Shown here: piece after piece, positions 1 to 9,690 of the stretch | Numbering within the stretch: the first letter of the stretch is position 1 | Layout: every line of letters starts with the position of its first letter | DNA from: Pelagibaculum spongiae | GTDB lineage: Bacteria > Pseudomonadota > Gammaproteobacteria > Enterobacterales > Pelagibaculaceae | NCBI RefSeq assembly: GCF_003097315.1 | Contig: NZ_QDDL01000002.1 | Location: forward strand, 62,001-126,000 | Length of the DNA stretch: 64,000 nt | Direction: 5' to 3' | Made by a program: the position numbers and the translations under genes | Notes under the pieces: generated by a model | Told to the model about the DNA's origin: nothing | Databases searched by the model: none | The model's input: only the letters and a program-made list of their open reading frames with translations

Positions 1-37
1 CACCACGAAAATCTCTCTGTCATGTTAAACCAATACA

Positions 38-1384
38 CTAATCAACAGCTGAAAGTCGATGCATTTCACAATACACATCAAACATGTTCTGCGACAATTC
101 CTGCTCCGTTGAATCTGAAATGTTGACATAGTATTCATCAACAATCCCTTTCCAGACAGAACCAATAAATCTATCGAAATCTTTCTCTAATTTCTCATGA
201 TCAGTTTTACAACTTATAATTTTTTCTATATCAATTCTATAATCAAAAGAATACACGCCATCAAATTTAGCGTACCATGCTTTTCCAAAAGTTATTATCG
301 GCTTTCCATATCTAATCCCTTCCCAGCCCGCAGTACCTGTGATGGTTGCAACCGCCGAACTTTTTTTAATCAGCCATTTTGAGTCAATACATTTACCAAT
401 AAACAACGCATTTTTTAAAGCTGACAATCGAGTGAAAAAAACTGAGTTTCTATATTGAAAAGTTTGCTTTGGATTTTCCTTCACAATTATCAGGTAATCT
501 TTTGGCAACACCTTACTCAGTCTTTCCAGAGCAAGCATTTGATCGTCATATTCACCACCAAACATTGAAGTCGTGAGCTCAGGCTGATAATGAAGCGGAA
601 AGTATATTATCTTTCTTTTGTTTAAAGTTCTCTCTAGCTTATCCTGAGTCCAAAGCCCTGCGGACTTGAGGTTTCTATAATATAAGTATTCCAATCTTAA
701 CTGTGTAATATTTACCCGGGAACGCTCACTGAAAGCAGTTAATGAATACTTAATTAGTCGACGCGTCCATCGCCAATACTGTGCTTTTGGCTTCCCATGA
801 ATGACTCCAACCATATATGATAACTCTTCATTATCTACATCGGGAAGATCTACTTTCATCTCAACCATTTTTGTTTTTGGCTGAATTTGATTAAGATTCT
901 GATCATAAACTACAAATAAATCAGGGAATAACAATTGATATGAAAAATATGTTTTGCCCCCACACCAAACCACATAATCTGAAAGAATTAAATCAAAACC
1001 GAAATGAGGTGGCGCGACAAATGAAACATAATCAATTATTTCATTTTCAAACCGCTGGAAATACCATTGCAAAATTCGGTATAAATGAAGATAGACTCTA
1101 GGTTCATTTGTACTTTTCCCAATTCCTTTATGGCAACGGGAAAATTGTTTTCTATATAAAGAATACCGATCGTCAAATATCTCTTTAAGAGAATCAGGGA
1201 TTGATACTTCACTAGAGTTTTTAAAGAATTTTTTTGTAAACTGGTCGTTCTCCATTTTGTCAATCCAAAATGAATCTGACTCGTCTAATAGACTTGTTGA
1301 GAAAAGCATCTTTTTATCAGCATATTGATTATATGCATGCATTTGAAAGCCTTCATTCAGCCCCCAAAATATACTAAGTCCCAT
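38..1384 (-). CDS. Capsule polysaccharide synthesis-like protein (Capsule_synth / KpsS-like)
   Basis: The 448-residue product has no signal peptide or membrane segment. Its C-terminal half carries the pattern seen in Capsule_synth proteins: YFPLHYQPE near residue 261, VKENPKQ near 300, and TGTAGWEG followed by GKPIITFG near 346-362. These resemble the nucleotide-sugar-binding half of GT-B-fold capsule glycosyltransferases. The ATG is preceded by TGAGG at good spacing. It lies 15 bp downstream of galU and is probably the last visible gene of the galU operon. I infer a cytoplasmic glycosyltransferase role in surface polysaccharide; the donor and acceptor cannot be read from sequence. Family assignment is moderate, since the N-terminal 200 residues are not recognisable. 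Confidence 0.72.
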   Translation of the reverse strand: MGLSIFWGLNEGFQMHAYNQYADKKMLFSTSLLDESDSFWIDKMENDQFTKKFFKNSSEVSIPDSLKEIFDDRYSLYRKQFSRCHKGIGKSTNEPRVYLHLYRILQWYFQRFENEIIDYVSFVAPPHFGFDLILSDYVVWCGGKTYFSYQLLFPDLFVVYDQNLNQIQPKTKMVEMKVDLPDVDNEELSYMVGVIHGKPKAQYWRWTRRLIKYSLTAFSERSRVNITQLRLEYLYYRNLKSAGLWTQDKLERTLNKRKIIYFPLHYQPELTTSMFGGEYDDQMLALERLSKVLPKDYLIIVKENPKQTFQYRNSVFFTRLSALKNALFIGKCIDSKWLIKKSSAVATITGTAGWEGIRYGKPIITFGKAWYAKFDGVYSFDYRIDIEKIISCKTDHEKLEKDFDRFIGSVWKGIVDEYYVNISDSTEQELSQNMFDVYCEMHRLSAVD

Positions 1385-1399
1385 AACAACCTCATCAAT

Positions 1400-2299
1400 T
1401 TAGTATTTTTTAGCCATACATTCTTTCAGAACTGTTTCGAACTCTTCACCTAACTCTTGATCTCTTAGCGCATACTCAACATTGGCTTTCATATAACCTA
1501 ACTTACTACCACAGTCGTAACGAGTACCTTCGAATTGATAACCAAAGACTCGCGCCTTCTCTAAAAGACTCGCAATTGCATCCGTTAACTGAATTTCACC
1601 GCCCGTTCCTTTTTGCGTTGCTTCCAACTCAGTAAAAATTTCAGGTTGCAATACATAGCGCCCAACTACCGATAAGTTAGATGGCGCATCTTGCATCGCT
1701 GGCTTTTCTACAATGCCTTTCAATTGATGTACTTGTTCGTGGTGAGTTACACCGCCTTCAGTGACTGGATCAATCACTCCATACTGATGAACTCGCTCCA
1801 TCGGCACTTCTTCAACCGCCACTACTGATGATTGCTGTTTCTCAGCTAATTTGATCATTTCATCAAGGCATTGCTTTTCTTCACAATAAATCATGTCATC
1901 AGCCAGCAGCACTGCAAAAGGCTCATTACCAATTAAAGATTTTGCGCACAAAACGGCATGCCCAAGCCCTAAAGCTTCATGCTGACGAACATAAGAACAA
2001 CTAATGCCTTTTGGAAGAATATTTTTAACCATTTCCAATTGTTCAAGCTTATTAGCTTTTTCTAACTTATATTCCAATTCAAAGTTACTATCGAAGTGAT
2101 CTTCAATTGCTCGTTTTGACCAAGAAGTGACAAAAATTAATTCTGTTATGCCAGCAGAAACTGCTTCATCAACCGCATATTGAATTAGTGGTTTGTCTAC
2201 CACTGGGAGCATTTCTTTAGGGCAAGCTTTTGTTGCTGGTAAAAAACGAGTACCCATTCCTGCAACGGGAAATACTGCTTTACGAATTCTTTTTGTCAT
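1400..2299 (-). CDS. galU: UTP--glucose-1-phosphate uridylyltransferase (first copy)
   Basis: GalU makes UDP-glucose from UTP and glucose-1-P in the cytoplasm. The 299-residue product has the usual length. The nucleotidyltransferase signature [20 protein letters not shown] is near the N-terminus, followed by [20 protein letters not shown], the [20 protein letters not shown] block and [10 protein letters not shown]. The ATG overlaps the stop of the upstream GT25 gene by four bases (ATGA) and follows GGAAG, so the two are translationally coupled. Glucose-1-P could come from the Pgm encoded at 9691-11340. A paralogue lies at 42450-43376 inside the capsule region. Confidence 0.97.
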   Translation of the reverse strand: MTKRIRKAVFPVAGMGTRFLPATKACPKEMLPVVDKPLIQYAVDEAVSAGITELIFVTSWSKRAIEDHFDSNFELEYKLEKANKLEQLEMVKNILPKGISCSYVRQHEALGLGHAVLCAKSLIGNEPFAVLLADDMIYCEEKQCLDEMIKLAEKQQSSVVAVEEVPMERVHQYGVIDPVTEGGVTHHEQVHQLKGIVEKPAMQDAPSNLSVVGRYVLQPEIFTELEATQKGTGGEIQLTDAIASLLEKARVFGYQFEGTRYDCGSKLGYMKANVEYALRDQELGEEFETVLKECMAKKY

Positions 2300-3114
2300 A
2301 ACTTTTCTTCCGAAGACGGGCTAAAAAACAAACTACCTTTAACTTCTGCCATACGCCTTTTTGATTTACCCAATGTGGTTAATTGACGTCTAGCCATTCT
2401 AAGCTGGCCATTAATTCTTCTCAATTTGCAAACATAGGTTTTTAATGAAGAATCGGCATCAGCGCGTAACGGCTTGGACTGTAGATTAATGGTGGAACCT
2501 GGATTAATAGGCGAATTAACATTATAAAAATCGCATCGATCAGCTTGAATCGCTGCTGCTGGCTCTACCTGATAACTATTGAGATTATAACTCGCACAGA
2601 TTATTGCATCAGCCAAACCGGCCTTTCCTGCAACATTATCCAGCAGTTTTCTAGCTCCTGAAGGCCAGAGTACATATGCCGCAGCGCCTGTTCGATCTTG
2701 AAACAATCTTCTTAAAACAAATTGATTAAACAATGGATGGCTAGAACTAGAGAGGATTTTCTTACGTCCTCGTGCTTCCAGAGAAACATGATCAATTTCA
2801 CGCATCGCCATTAAATTCTGAAGAATCGCTGAGGTATCATTTACAAGAATTGCATCATCTTCCAAAACCAATATGGGTTGTTTTGCTTGTGCAATTTGTT
2901 GCCAGACCTTGTAATGGCTTTTAAAGCAAGCCACCTCTGTCTCAAGCATTGGGCGTTCCCATGTACAATAAATAGATTGGTACTCTTGCGGCGAAATATC
3001 TGAGCAAGTCACTGCGCTAAATATTTCTAGTTCGAACCCTAGCGCTTTGGCTTGCTTGAGCTGAAATTCACGCCTTTCTAGCGCACTTTCAAGGTTAATA
3101 ACTATTGCTTTCAT
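2296..3114 (-). CDS. Glycosyltransferase family 25 (LPS biosynthesis type)
   Basis: The product of 272 residues begins [16 protein letters not shown], the characteristic N-terminus of family 25 LPS glycosyltransferases (LgtB/LpsA type). It continues with [12 protein letters not shown] and the acidic metal-binding motif VLEDDAIL, as the family does. It is cytoplasmic and would add a hexose to a lipopolysaccharide or related acceptor; the sugar is not predictable. I chose the ATG at 3114. A TTG 21 bp upstream (3135) would make the gene overlap its neighbour by 13 bp and adds residues outside the family core. It is coupled to galU by a 4-bp overlap. Confidence 0.87.
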   Translation of the reverse strand: MKAIVINLESALERREFQLKQAKALGFELEIFSAVTCSDISPQEYQSIYCTWERPMLETEVACFKSHYKVWQQIAQAKQPILVLEDDAILVNDTSAILQNLMAMREIDHVSLEARGRKKILSSSSHPLFNQFVLRRLFQDRTGAAAYVLWPSGARKLLDNVAGKAGLADAIICASYNLNSYQVEPAAAIQADRCDFYNVNSPINPGSTINLQSKPLRADADSSLKTYVCKLRRINGQLRMARRQLTTLGKSKRRMAEVKGSLFFSPSSEEKL

Positions 3115-3122
3115 ACCGTTTA

Positions 3123-3863
3123 TTAATTCCACCAACCAGTTCTGTCACGAACATGTCTTTTCTTAAAACGACCATATACAGTATCTTCGCCTTGAATCCG
3201 TTCAAAAATTTCTAGGAAAATCTCACCTGCAGGATTACCTTGGCAGTTACGGTCTATTCGCCAGCGCATATTACGAATCGTGTCGTCAGTACCTACAGCA
3301 AAACAGGACATGCCACTAAATAAATCAACTCGGCCACTTTGTAATGTTGCTTTAATCTCATCAGAGTCTGCAGCATCTTTGCTTTCTTGCAACAAACGTT
3401 CAGTTTCATGCAATTTGATGGTATTCATCATTACCGGAACAAGTAGTCCTAAAGCTTGAGTAGTTGGGTCTGAAGAATGATCAATGAAAGTATCTATGGC
3501 AGAAATAAGCCAGCGAATATTTAGATGTTGACGCAAAAAATCGCCTTGCTGATCCCACAGTTCAAAAAAACTTTGTAAAGACTGCTGCAGATTAGATTCT
3601 CGCCGAATCAAAACGATCAGCTTGGCGTGGTGGTAAACCAATTCTGATTGACCTGAAAATTCATGGCGCAGATGTTCAATATGTGTTTGTAGATCTTTAT
3701 CTGCACCATGTGTGTATTTCAGTTTTGCATCATTGATCAGATTATTTTTCATTGCTTCATAATCAACTGAAACAAGCTGACTGATAAGCTTGTCTCCACC
3801 TTTTCTTTTTTGATGCCTACTTAGAGAAAAAAACTTGGCGAAAGAAGATTTTTCTTTTTTCAT
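3123..3863 (-). CDS. Hypothetical protein in polysaccharide gene cluster
   Basis: This 246-residue protein is not recognised. It has a basic N-terminus (MKKEKSSFAKFFSLSRHQKRKGG) and a largely helical-looking, hydrophilic body. No signal peptide, membrane segment or glycosyltransferase DXD motif stands out. The C-terminus is rich in charged and aromatic residues (RFKKRHVRDRTGWWN). It sits 8 bp before the GT25 gene and 91 bp after the GT8-like gene on the same strand, so it is probably co-transcribed with surface-glycan genes. A role in that pathway is inference from position only. Confidence 0.7.
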   Translation of the reverse strand: MKKEKSSFAKFFSLSRHQKRKGGDKLISQLVSVDYEAMKNNLINDAKLKYTHGADKDLQTHIEHLRHEFSGQSELVYHHAKLIVLIRRESNLQQSLQSFFELWDQQGDFLRQHLNIRWLISAIDTFIDHSSDPTTQALGLLVPVMMNTIKLHETERLLQESKDAADSDEIKATLQSGRVDLFSGMSCFAVGTDDTIRNMRWRIDRNCQGNPAGEIFLEIFERIQGEDTVYGRFKKRHVRDRTGWWN

Positions 3864-3954
3864 ATTTTCCTTCCAACAACCATGCGGCTACTGTCGGTAG
3901 CCCACTAACGAAGAGGATGCGAAATCAATCACCACTCTTATAACAATCACCCTA

Positions 3955-4743
3955 CTACTTCCAGTGATCCGCTAACCAAGGGCAAGGGCGAATTGGCCGA
4001 TACCACTTGTGAGTGATCCCTGCAATTGCATGTTCCGGCAAAGGGTAACCGTGAAAAATAAGAATCTTTGTATTGGGTGGTACTTGCGGATCTTTGAAGT
4101 AGGCAATTGGCCACGGCGATACGCAATTATATTTGAAGCTAATACACCACTCTTCAGGCCAAAAGCTCAGTTTGTCTTTTTGATTAATTTGATCAGAAAG
4201 ATAAGCCTGCTCATTTCTAAAGCTACTTTGTACTTTGGCAAAATTCTGTTGGAAATAACTAAGTACTTCTGGGTGCTCACCAATTCTAAAACGGTAGACG
4301 GATGAATTGCCAATCAAGCGGCGCTTAAATTTTTTGTCTCGAATGATTAAAAAATCACCCGGATGACTAAATAAATCATCTATATTGCCAACAATAACAA
4401 CATCAAGATCAAGGAATAAAGTCTCACCAGATAACCCTGCGAGATCAGGTTCAAAGGTCGAGAGTTTATTCCAGCCTCGTTCTGGAGCACCTTCTGGTAA
4501 ATCTAAAGAAGGCAGTGGCATCGCCTCAATTCCATCTTCCAAACCAGTATCGTCGTCAGTAAAACAAACAAAACGGAAGTTCAGGGTTAAGTGGCGTTTA
4601 ACCATTCGATATAAGCGATTTGCATAATCAGCACCATACTTCTGGCCCCACTTCATACAAATAATATTCACCGGTTGCATTGCTTTAATGATCCTTTGGT
4701 AGCTTGGAACATAGTTGACCCACCCACAGCGAGATGAAGCCAT
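3955..4743 (-). CDS. GT8-like glycosyltransferase
   Basis: About 262 residues. The product has a start resembling GT-A retaining enzymes (VNIICMKWGQKYGADYANRLY), a FVCFTDDD segment and the key LFLDLDVVIVGNIDDLF block, where DLD is the likely metal/nucleotide-sugar DXD motif. W-N-K-L upstream and a C-terminal FHGYPLPEH motif also fit GT8-like enzymes. The start is uncertain: TTG at 4755, ATG at 4743 (used here) and ATG at 4680 are all in frame, and the conserved part begins just after the last. It is divergent from lpxL across a spacer of about 320 bp. I infer transfer of a sugar onto LPS or capsule; specificity is unknown. Confidence 0.75.
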   Translation of the reverse strand: MASSRCGWVNYVPSYQRIIKAMQPVNIICMKWGQKYGADYANRLYRMVKRHLTLNFRFVCFTDDDTGLEDGIEAMPLPSLDLPEGAPERGWNKLSTFEPDLAGLSGETLFLDLDVVIVGNIDDLFSHPGDFLIIRDKKFKRRLIGNSSVYRFRIGEHPEVLSYFQQNFAKVQSSFRNEQAYLSDQINQKDKLSFWPEEWCISFKYNCVSPWPIAYFKDPQVPPNTKILIFHGYPLPEHAIAGITHKWYRPIRPCPWLADHWK

Positions 4744-5061
4744 ATATATACCCAAACCACCCTAAGATGCAGAATTCAACTGAAACTAAAAGCATCTCAA
4801 ATAGCTTGGGTATGAAAGCTGATCATGGCTGGGCAATCTTCGATGCTTTGCCCGTGAAATGATCAGATTCAAAGTCGAGCCAATATAACATTGATGCTAA
4901 ATACTGTCAGGACTCAGCTTTGCTCAAAACATAGATCTCCATCTTATTTATCATATGATTTGTAACAAACAGGCGGCTTCTTGATGAAATTTCTGATAGA
5001 TACAGGCAAAATCCAGATTGAATTTACTTTCATTGGGGCGATTTAGTCCTATACAGGTTGC
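4744..5061. other. Divergent intergenic region between GT8-like gene and lpxL
   Basis: This 318-bp spacer must contain the promoters for both divergent units, but I cannot fix -10/-35 boxes with confidence. Its left end carries a short dispersed repeat (CAAACCAC..AAG.TGCAGAATTC) also found at 13594-13627. No small ORF with a ribosome binding site is evident. Confidence 0.5.
4751..4786. repeat. Short dispersed repeat R5, copy 1
   Basis: CAAACCACCCTAAGATGCAG followed by AATTC matches CAAACCACTGCAAGGTGCAG followed by AATTC at 13598-13621 with few differences. Both copies lie just upstream of a divergently transcribed gene pair. Function unknown. Confidence 0.45.
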
Positions 5062-5997
5062 ATGGAAACAGCACTCTTCAAACCAGCCAACTGGCTACCA
5101 TGGCTGGCTATGGTAGTACTTTGGTTGCTATCTCTTATTCCGCATTCAATACAACTTCTTCTTAGCAAGCTGCTTGGGCGTTTGTTAATGAGGCTATTGT
5201 CTGAGCGACGTCATATCGCCCAAACCAACCTCAAACTCTGTTTTCCTGAAATGCCTGAACAACAACGCGACCAACTACTCAAAGAAGTTTTCAGCAATAC
5301 GGCAATGATGTTGTTTGAGTCGGGTATTGCTTGGTGGGGTTCAGATAGTCGTAAAAAGCCAATGCTTGAGGTGCGTGGTGAGGAACACTTGCGTCCCTAT
5401 CTAGAACGCAAACAAGGTGTGATTTTACTCAGCGGGCACTTCACTCCAATCGAGATGGTTGGCAGCCTGCTGAAGTTTATCCATAGATTTACCATTGTCC
5501 GCCGCCGCAACAAAAACCCCGTCTTTGAACATGTTGCCCATACTAGCCGACTAAAAAGCTACAACATTATCGACAAATCATCACCACGTGAAATCGCTCG
5601 AGCATTGCGTAACGGTGAAGCTTTGTGGCTCAGCATGGACCAGGACCCCGGCAAAAAGTCACATGTATTTGCAGATTTTATGGGGGTGAATACCGCAACA
5701 ATGACCGCAGCAACCAAGTTAGCACGCTTGTCAAAAGCAGTGGTTGTCCCCATGTTCTACTTCCGCGAAGGTAGTCGCTATGTGGTAGAGTTCATGCCTG
5801 CTCTGGATAACTTTCCCGGCGAGTGCGAGCAAGAAGATGCAAGGCGAATTAATCAGCTGATTGCAGATAAAGCACGCCAACATCCCACTCAATACTATTG
5901 GGTGCATCGTCGCTTTAGAACTCGTCCAGAAGGTGAATCACCCATTTACCCGCCGAGTCCTCGTCAAGTGAAACGAGCACAAAAACAGGCACAGTAA
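5062..5997 (+). CDS. lpxL: Lipid A biosynthesis acyltransferase (LpxL/LpxM family)
   Basis: The 311-residue inner-membrane enzyme would transfer a secondary acyl chain from acyl-ACP to Kdo2-lipid IVA or its mono-acylated form. One N-terminal hydrophobic segment (about residues 11-45) anchors it. The catalytic HX4E motif of the LPLAT family is present in LLSGHFTPIEM (H126, E131), followed by an RRRNKNP patch and LWLSMDQDPGKKSHVFADF, also family-typical. Length matches LpxL/HtrB. It is followed 101 bp later by msbA on the same strand, the classical partner that flips the finished lipid A. LpxL versus LpxM cannot be separated with certainty here. Confidence 0.93.
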   Translation: METALFKPANWLPWLAMVVLWLLSLIPHSIQLLLSKLLGRLLMRLLSERRHIAQTNLKLCFPEMPEQQRDQLLKEVFSNTAMMLFESGIAWWGSDSRKKPMLEVRGEEHLRPYLERKQGVILLSGHFTPIEMVGSLLKFIHRFTIVRRRNKNPVFEHVAHTSRLKSYNIIDKSSPREIARALRNGEALWLSMDQDPGKKSHVFADFMGVNTATMTAATKLARLSKAVVVPMFYFREGSRYVVEFMPALDNFPGECEQEDARRINQLIADKARQHPTQYYWVHRRFRTRPEGESPIYPPSPRQVKRAQKQAQ

Positions 5998-6098
5998 TTA
6001 AGTGGCTAATCTAGTAGATAATACCACCCATTTCCGTCAGTTGAATGCAGGGAAAAACCTACTCTCGACTGACCAATAATAGAGATGAATCAATCCCA

Positions 6099-7913
6099 AT
6101 GAGCCACCAATCTAGCTCAAAAAACCAAAAGTCCAGCTCAAAAAAGCCGCAACCTGATTCGACCAATAAAAATACTGGCAGTAACCAGGAAGACTTATGG
6201 CAAGTTTATTTACGCCTACTGGATTATATCAAACAACATAAAGGTGCTTTTGCTCTGAGTATGTTTGGCTTCGTACTTTTTGCAATTTCACAGCCAGGCT
6301 TTGCCCAGCTAATGGAATATTTTGTTGAAGGATTGCAAGGTGACGATGACAGTCTTATTTACTTAGTCCCAGTAGGTGCTATCGCATTAGCAGTATTCCG
6401 CGGTATTGGCAGCTATTTAGGTAATTATTATCTAGCCAAAGTGTCACTTGATATTGTTCATAAATTGCGCAGTGAAATGTTTCAAAAACTGATGGGATTA
6501 CCACTCCCCTATTTTGAAAAATATAATTCTGGGCATATCATTTCTAAGCTAACTTACAATGTTGAACAGGTTACTAGTGCCGCAACAGAAGCATTAAAAA
6601 TAATGGTGCGCGAAGGTTTCACTGTAATTGCACTATTAGTTTACTTATTTTGGAATAACTGGAAGCTTACTTTTATTCTATTAATCCTCGGCCCCGTTAT
6701 TGCTTTTATTGTTAAAAAAGCTAGCAAGAAATTTCGAGCTATTAGCAAGCGAATTCAAGAGTCAGTGGGTGATGTTACCCATATTGCTTCCGAAACAATT
6801 CGCGGCATCGACGTAGTTAAAGGCTTCAGTGCTGAACAACAAGAAGCCAACCGTTTTTCCGATGCGTCCAAAAACAATCGTGACGCCAATGTTCGCTTGG
6901 CTCGCAACCAGTCAATTTTTACCCCAACACTGCAAATACTGGTAGTGACCGCTATGGCTGGTATTATGTTTTTGGTCTTGCTCATGCGTAATGAAGCATC
7001 GCCCGCAGAGCTAGTCGCCTTCATTACAGCTGCAGGCATGCTACCTAAACCGGTACGCCAACTAAGTGAAACCAACGCCAGAATGCAGCGAGGCTTAGTC
7101 GCAGCAGCCAGTGTTTTTGATGTGATTGATGAAACACCTGAAGCCGATAATGGTCAACTACTACTGAGTGCATGTCAGGGAAAGATCGATATTAAAAATC
7201 TCGGTTTTACCTACCCAGAACAAGACAAAGCAGCACTAATTGATATTAATTTATCAATTCATCCAGGACAAACCGTAGCCTTGGTTGGTAGTTCTGGCAG
7301 CGGAAAAACAACACTAACTAAATTAGTGAGCCGCTTTCTGGAACCGACTGAAGGTGAAATTCAACTAGATAGCACGCCCATTCAAAAAATCACTCGTGAA
7401 GATTTCCGAAAGCAAATTGCGTTAGTGAACCAAAACGTTATTTTATTCAGCGATAGCGTACGCAAAAACATTGCCTACGGTGAATTAGCCCTGCAAGAAC
7501 AGCAGGCAGTCGATTCAGCAGCTGAACAAGCCCAAGCTCTGGACTTTATTAACAACCTGCCAGATCAAATGGAAACGGTACTGAGTGAAAACGGTGCTTC
7601 ATTATCGGGCGGACAAAGGCAGCGATTAGCCATTGCCCGAGCACTGCTAAAAGATGCACCTGTGTTAATTCTTGATGAAGCCACTTCTGCACTCGATAGT
7701 GAATCAGAAGCTGCGATTCAGCAGGCTTTGGAAATTGCTACTCAGGACCGAACCACACTCGTGGTTGCCCACCGACTTTCTACCATTCGTAATGCCGATG
7801 TGATTGTCGTAATGGACCAAGGCAAGATAGTTGAAACCGGTTCTCACCAGCAATTACTGGATAAAAAAGGCGCTTATTATCGCCTGCATTCTTTACAGTA
7901 TTTCCAGTCTTGA
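6099..7913 (+). CDS. msbA: Lipid A export permease/ATP-binding protein MsbA
   Basis: MsbA is a homodimeric ABC half-transporter that flips lipid A-core across the inner membrane. The product has an ABC_membrane domain of six helices (about residues 40-330) and an ABC ATPase domain (about 350-604). The ATPase has Walker A GSSGSGKTT, Q-loop VNQNVILFS, signature LSGGQRQR, Walker B VLILDEATSALD and H-loop VVAHRLST. A short Ser/Lys/Asn-rich tail precedes the first helix. I prefer the ATG at 6099, which follows AGAGATGA with 10 bp spacing, over the ATG at 6045. A perfect bidirectional terminator follows the stop. Confidence 0.96.
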   Translation: MSHQSSSKNQKSSSKKPQPDSTNKNTGSNQEDLWQVYLRLLDYIKQHKGAFALSMFGFVLFAISQPGFAQLMEYFVEGLQGDDDSLIYLVPVGAIALAVFRGIGSYLGNYYLAKVSLDIVHKLRSEMFQKLMGLPLPYFEKYNSGHIISKLTYNVEQVTSAATEALKIMVREGFTVIALLVYLFWNNWKLTFILLILGPVIAFIVKKASKKFRAISKRIQESVGDVTHIASETIRGIDVVKGFSAEQQEANRFSDASKNNRDANVRLARNQSIFTPTLQILVVTAMAGIMFLVLLMRNEASPAELVAFITAAGMLPKPVRQLSETNARMQRGLVAAASVFDVIDETPEADNGQLLLSACQGKIDIKNLGFTYPEQDKAALIDINLSIHPGQTVALVGSSGSGKTTLTKLVSRFLEPTEGEIQLDSTPIQKITREDFRKQIALVNQNVILFSDSVRKNIAYGELALQEQQAVDSAAEQAQALDFINNLPDQMETVLSENGASLSGGQRQRLAIARALLKDAPVLILDEATSALDSESEAAIQQALEIATQDRTTLVVAHRLSTIRNADVIVVMDQGKIVETGSHQQLLDKKGAYYRLHSLQYFQS

Positions 7914-7916
7914 TTT

Positions 7917-7950
7917 AAAAAAGCCCGGGAAATATTTCCCGGGATTTTTT
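7917..7950. terminator. Bidirectional rho-independent terminator between msbA and pgi
   Basis: A perfect palindrome CCCGGGAAATATTTCCCGGG (7924-7943) is flanked by A6 on the left and T6 on the right, so it ends with a U-tract on either strand. It separates the convergent msbA and pgi genes, and the pgi stop codon lies at its edge. Confidence 0.93.
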
Positions 7951-9649
7951 AATCATTCAACAGTTTGAATTTTTTTATTAATCGATTCGTTGAGCTGTCT
8001 TCTACATCAGAAAAAGCATCTTCTGATAAGCAATCAAAAATCTTATTTCCCAAAACTTTCCCAAGCTCAACCCCCCACTGATCGAAACTGTTTAAATTCC
8101 AGATAATCCCTTGTACAAAAACCTTGTGCTCGTAAAGCGCAACTAGAGCACCAAGGTTTTCAGGCGTTAGCCTGTCCATGGTTAACATATTGCTGGGGCG
8201 GTTTCCTGGAATCACTTTTTGCCTTGCCAATGATTCAAGTTGTGATTCATTCAAACCTTTATTAGCTAATTCAGCTCGGGCTTGCTCCAGGTTTTTACCT
8301 TGCATTAAGGCCTGACTTTGTGCAAAAGCATGCGCAACCAACCAACGGTGTTGCGCTCCAATCGGGTTACAGCTTTGCAAGGGAACAATAAAATCTATCG
8401 GAACTAGGCGGCTTCCTTGGTGAAATAACTGATGATAAGCATGTTGACCATTCGTGCCCACATCCCCCCAAATGACAGCTCCTGTATGATAATGAACAGC
8501 TTCGCCATCACGGGTGACTGTTTTACCATTAGATTCCATATCCATCTGCTGCAAATGTTTGGGGAAAGTTGTTAGTCGGGAATCATATGGAATAACCGCA
8601 TGACTTTCTGCACCAAGCCAGTTCTGGTGCCAAATGCCTAACAAGGCCATCACAACCGGCATATTTTCTGTAAAAGGCGCAGTTAAAAAATGCTGATCCA
8701 TTGCACCTGCACCTTTTAACAGTCGTTCAAATACTGCATAGGATGTTGCCAGCGGAATCATTAAACCAATGGCGCTCCATAATGAATAACGCCCGCCAAC
8801 CCAATCACCCATCGGAAAGATATTATCTTTGGCAATACCAAACGCAGTTGCAGCAGAAATATTGGATGAGATTGCTACAAAATGGCGGTGAATATCTTGC
8901 TCAGGCACCCCTTGCTCCAGCATCCAACTTCTGGCTGCTGTGGCATTCAGTTTGGTTTCCAAAGTTGAGAAAGATTTGGATGCCACAATAAATAAAGCCG
9001 TTTCAGCATCAATATTGGTCAATACTTGGTGCAATTCAGTCGGATCAATATTAGCAATATAATGCGTCGTTATATCGTCTCGCTGCCAAGGTTGCAGGCC
9101 ATCCAACACTGCTTTTATGCCAAGAAAAGAGCCACCCACACCAATGTTGATAATATGGCGAATTTTCTTTCCGCTGTATCCTGTCCATTTACCGCCATGG
9201 ATATTACTGGTGAGAATTCGGATTTTTTGCAGAACATCTTCAATACCCGGCTTAATCGATTCGCCATCGACTTGTGGATCACTATTGGTAAAATCACGTA
9301 ATGCTGTGTGAAATACTGCACGATTTTCAGAACTATTTATTTTTTCACCAGCAACCATTGCTGTACGCTTTTCAGCCACACCAGCTTCACCTGCCATTGC
9401 AGCAAGCGTTTTTAACAATGGCTGATCTATAGCGTTTTTGCTGAAATCCAGCTCCAGCCCGGCAGCCGATATCAGATAAGTTTCAGCTCGCCTTGGATCG
9501 CTGGCAAACAAACCCGAAATCGTTTGACTGGATAACCGATCTCGGTGAGCAGCTAATATTTTTGCAGATGCATATTGAGAAAGCGGCGTTGTATTCACTG
9601 CCGGTTCCCACCCTTTAAAATTTGATGGCTTAAAATTTTCACTACTCAT
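7949..9649 (-). CDS. pgi: Glucose-6-phosphate isomerase (first copy)
   Basis: Pgi interconverts glucose-6-P and fructose-6-P. The 566-residue product has both family signatures: the VGGSFLG/GGRYSLWSAIG region (DWVGGRYSLWSAIGLMIPLA) and the C-terminal FDQWGVELGK. It also has WTGYSGKKIRHIINIGVGGS and ATAARSWML. The ATG follows AAGGA at 8 bp. It lies 41 bp downstream of pgm in the same direction, forming a pair that links glycolytic hexose phosphates with glucose-1-P for nucleotide sugars. A closely similar paralogue is at 24584-26305. Confidence 0.97.
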   Translation of the reverse strand: MSSENFKPSNFKGWEPAVNTTPLSQYASAKILAAHRDRLSSQTISGLFASDPRRAETYLISAAGLELDFSKNAIDQPLLKTLAAMAGEAGVAEKRTAMVAGEKINSSENRAVFHTALRDFTNSDPQVDGESIKPGIEDVLQKIRILTSNIHGGKWTGYSGKKIRHIINIGVGGSFLGIKAVLDGLQPWQRDDITTHYIANIDPTELHQVLTNIDAETALFIVASKSFSTLETKLNATAARSWMLEQGVPEQDIHRHFVAISSNISAATAFGIAKDNIFPMGDWVGGRYSLWSAIGLMIPLATSYAVFERLLKGAGAMDQHFLTAPFTENMPVVMALLGIWHQNWLGAESHAVIPYDSRLTTFPKHLQQMDMESNGKTVTRDGEAVHYHTGAVIWGDVGTNGQHAYHQLFHQGSRLVPIDFIVPLQSCNPIGAQHRWLVAHAFAQSQALMQGKNLEQARAELANKGLNESQLESLARQKVIPGNRPSNMLTMDRLTPENLGALVALYEHKVFVQGIIWNLNSFDQWGVELGKVLGNKIFDCLSEDAFSDVEDSSTNRLIKKFKLLND

Positions 9650-9690
9650 TTATCTATCCTTGAGCTGATTTCGCTATTCCATACCAACGA

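Noticed and set aside
9115-9321. Short ORFs antisense or out of frame within pgi
   Set aside because: They are shadows of the well-supported Pgi frame.
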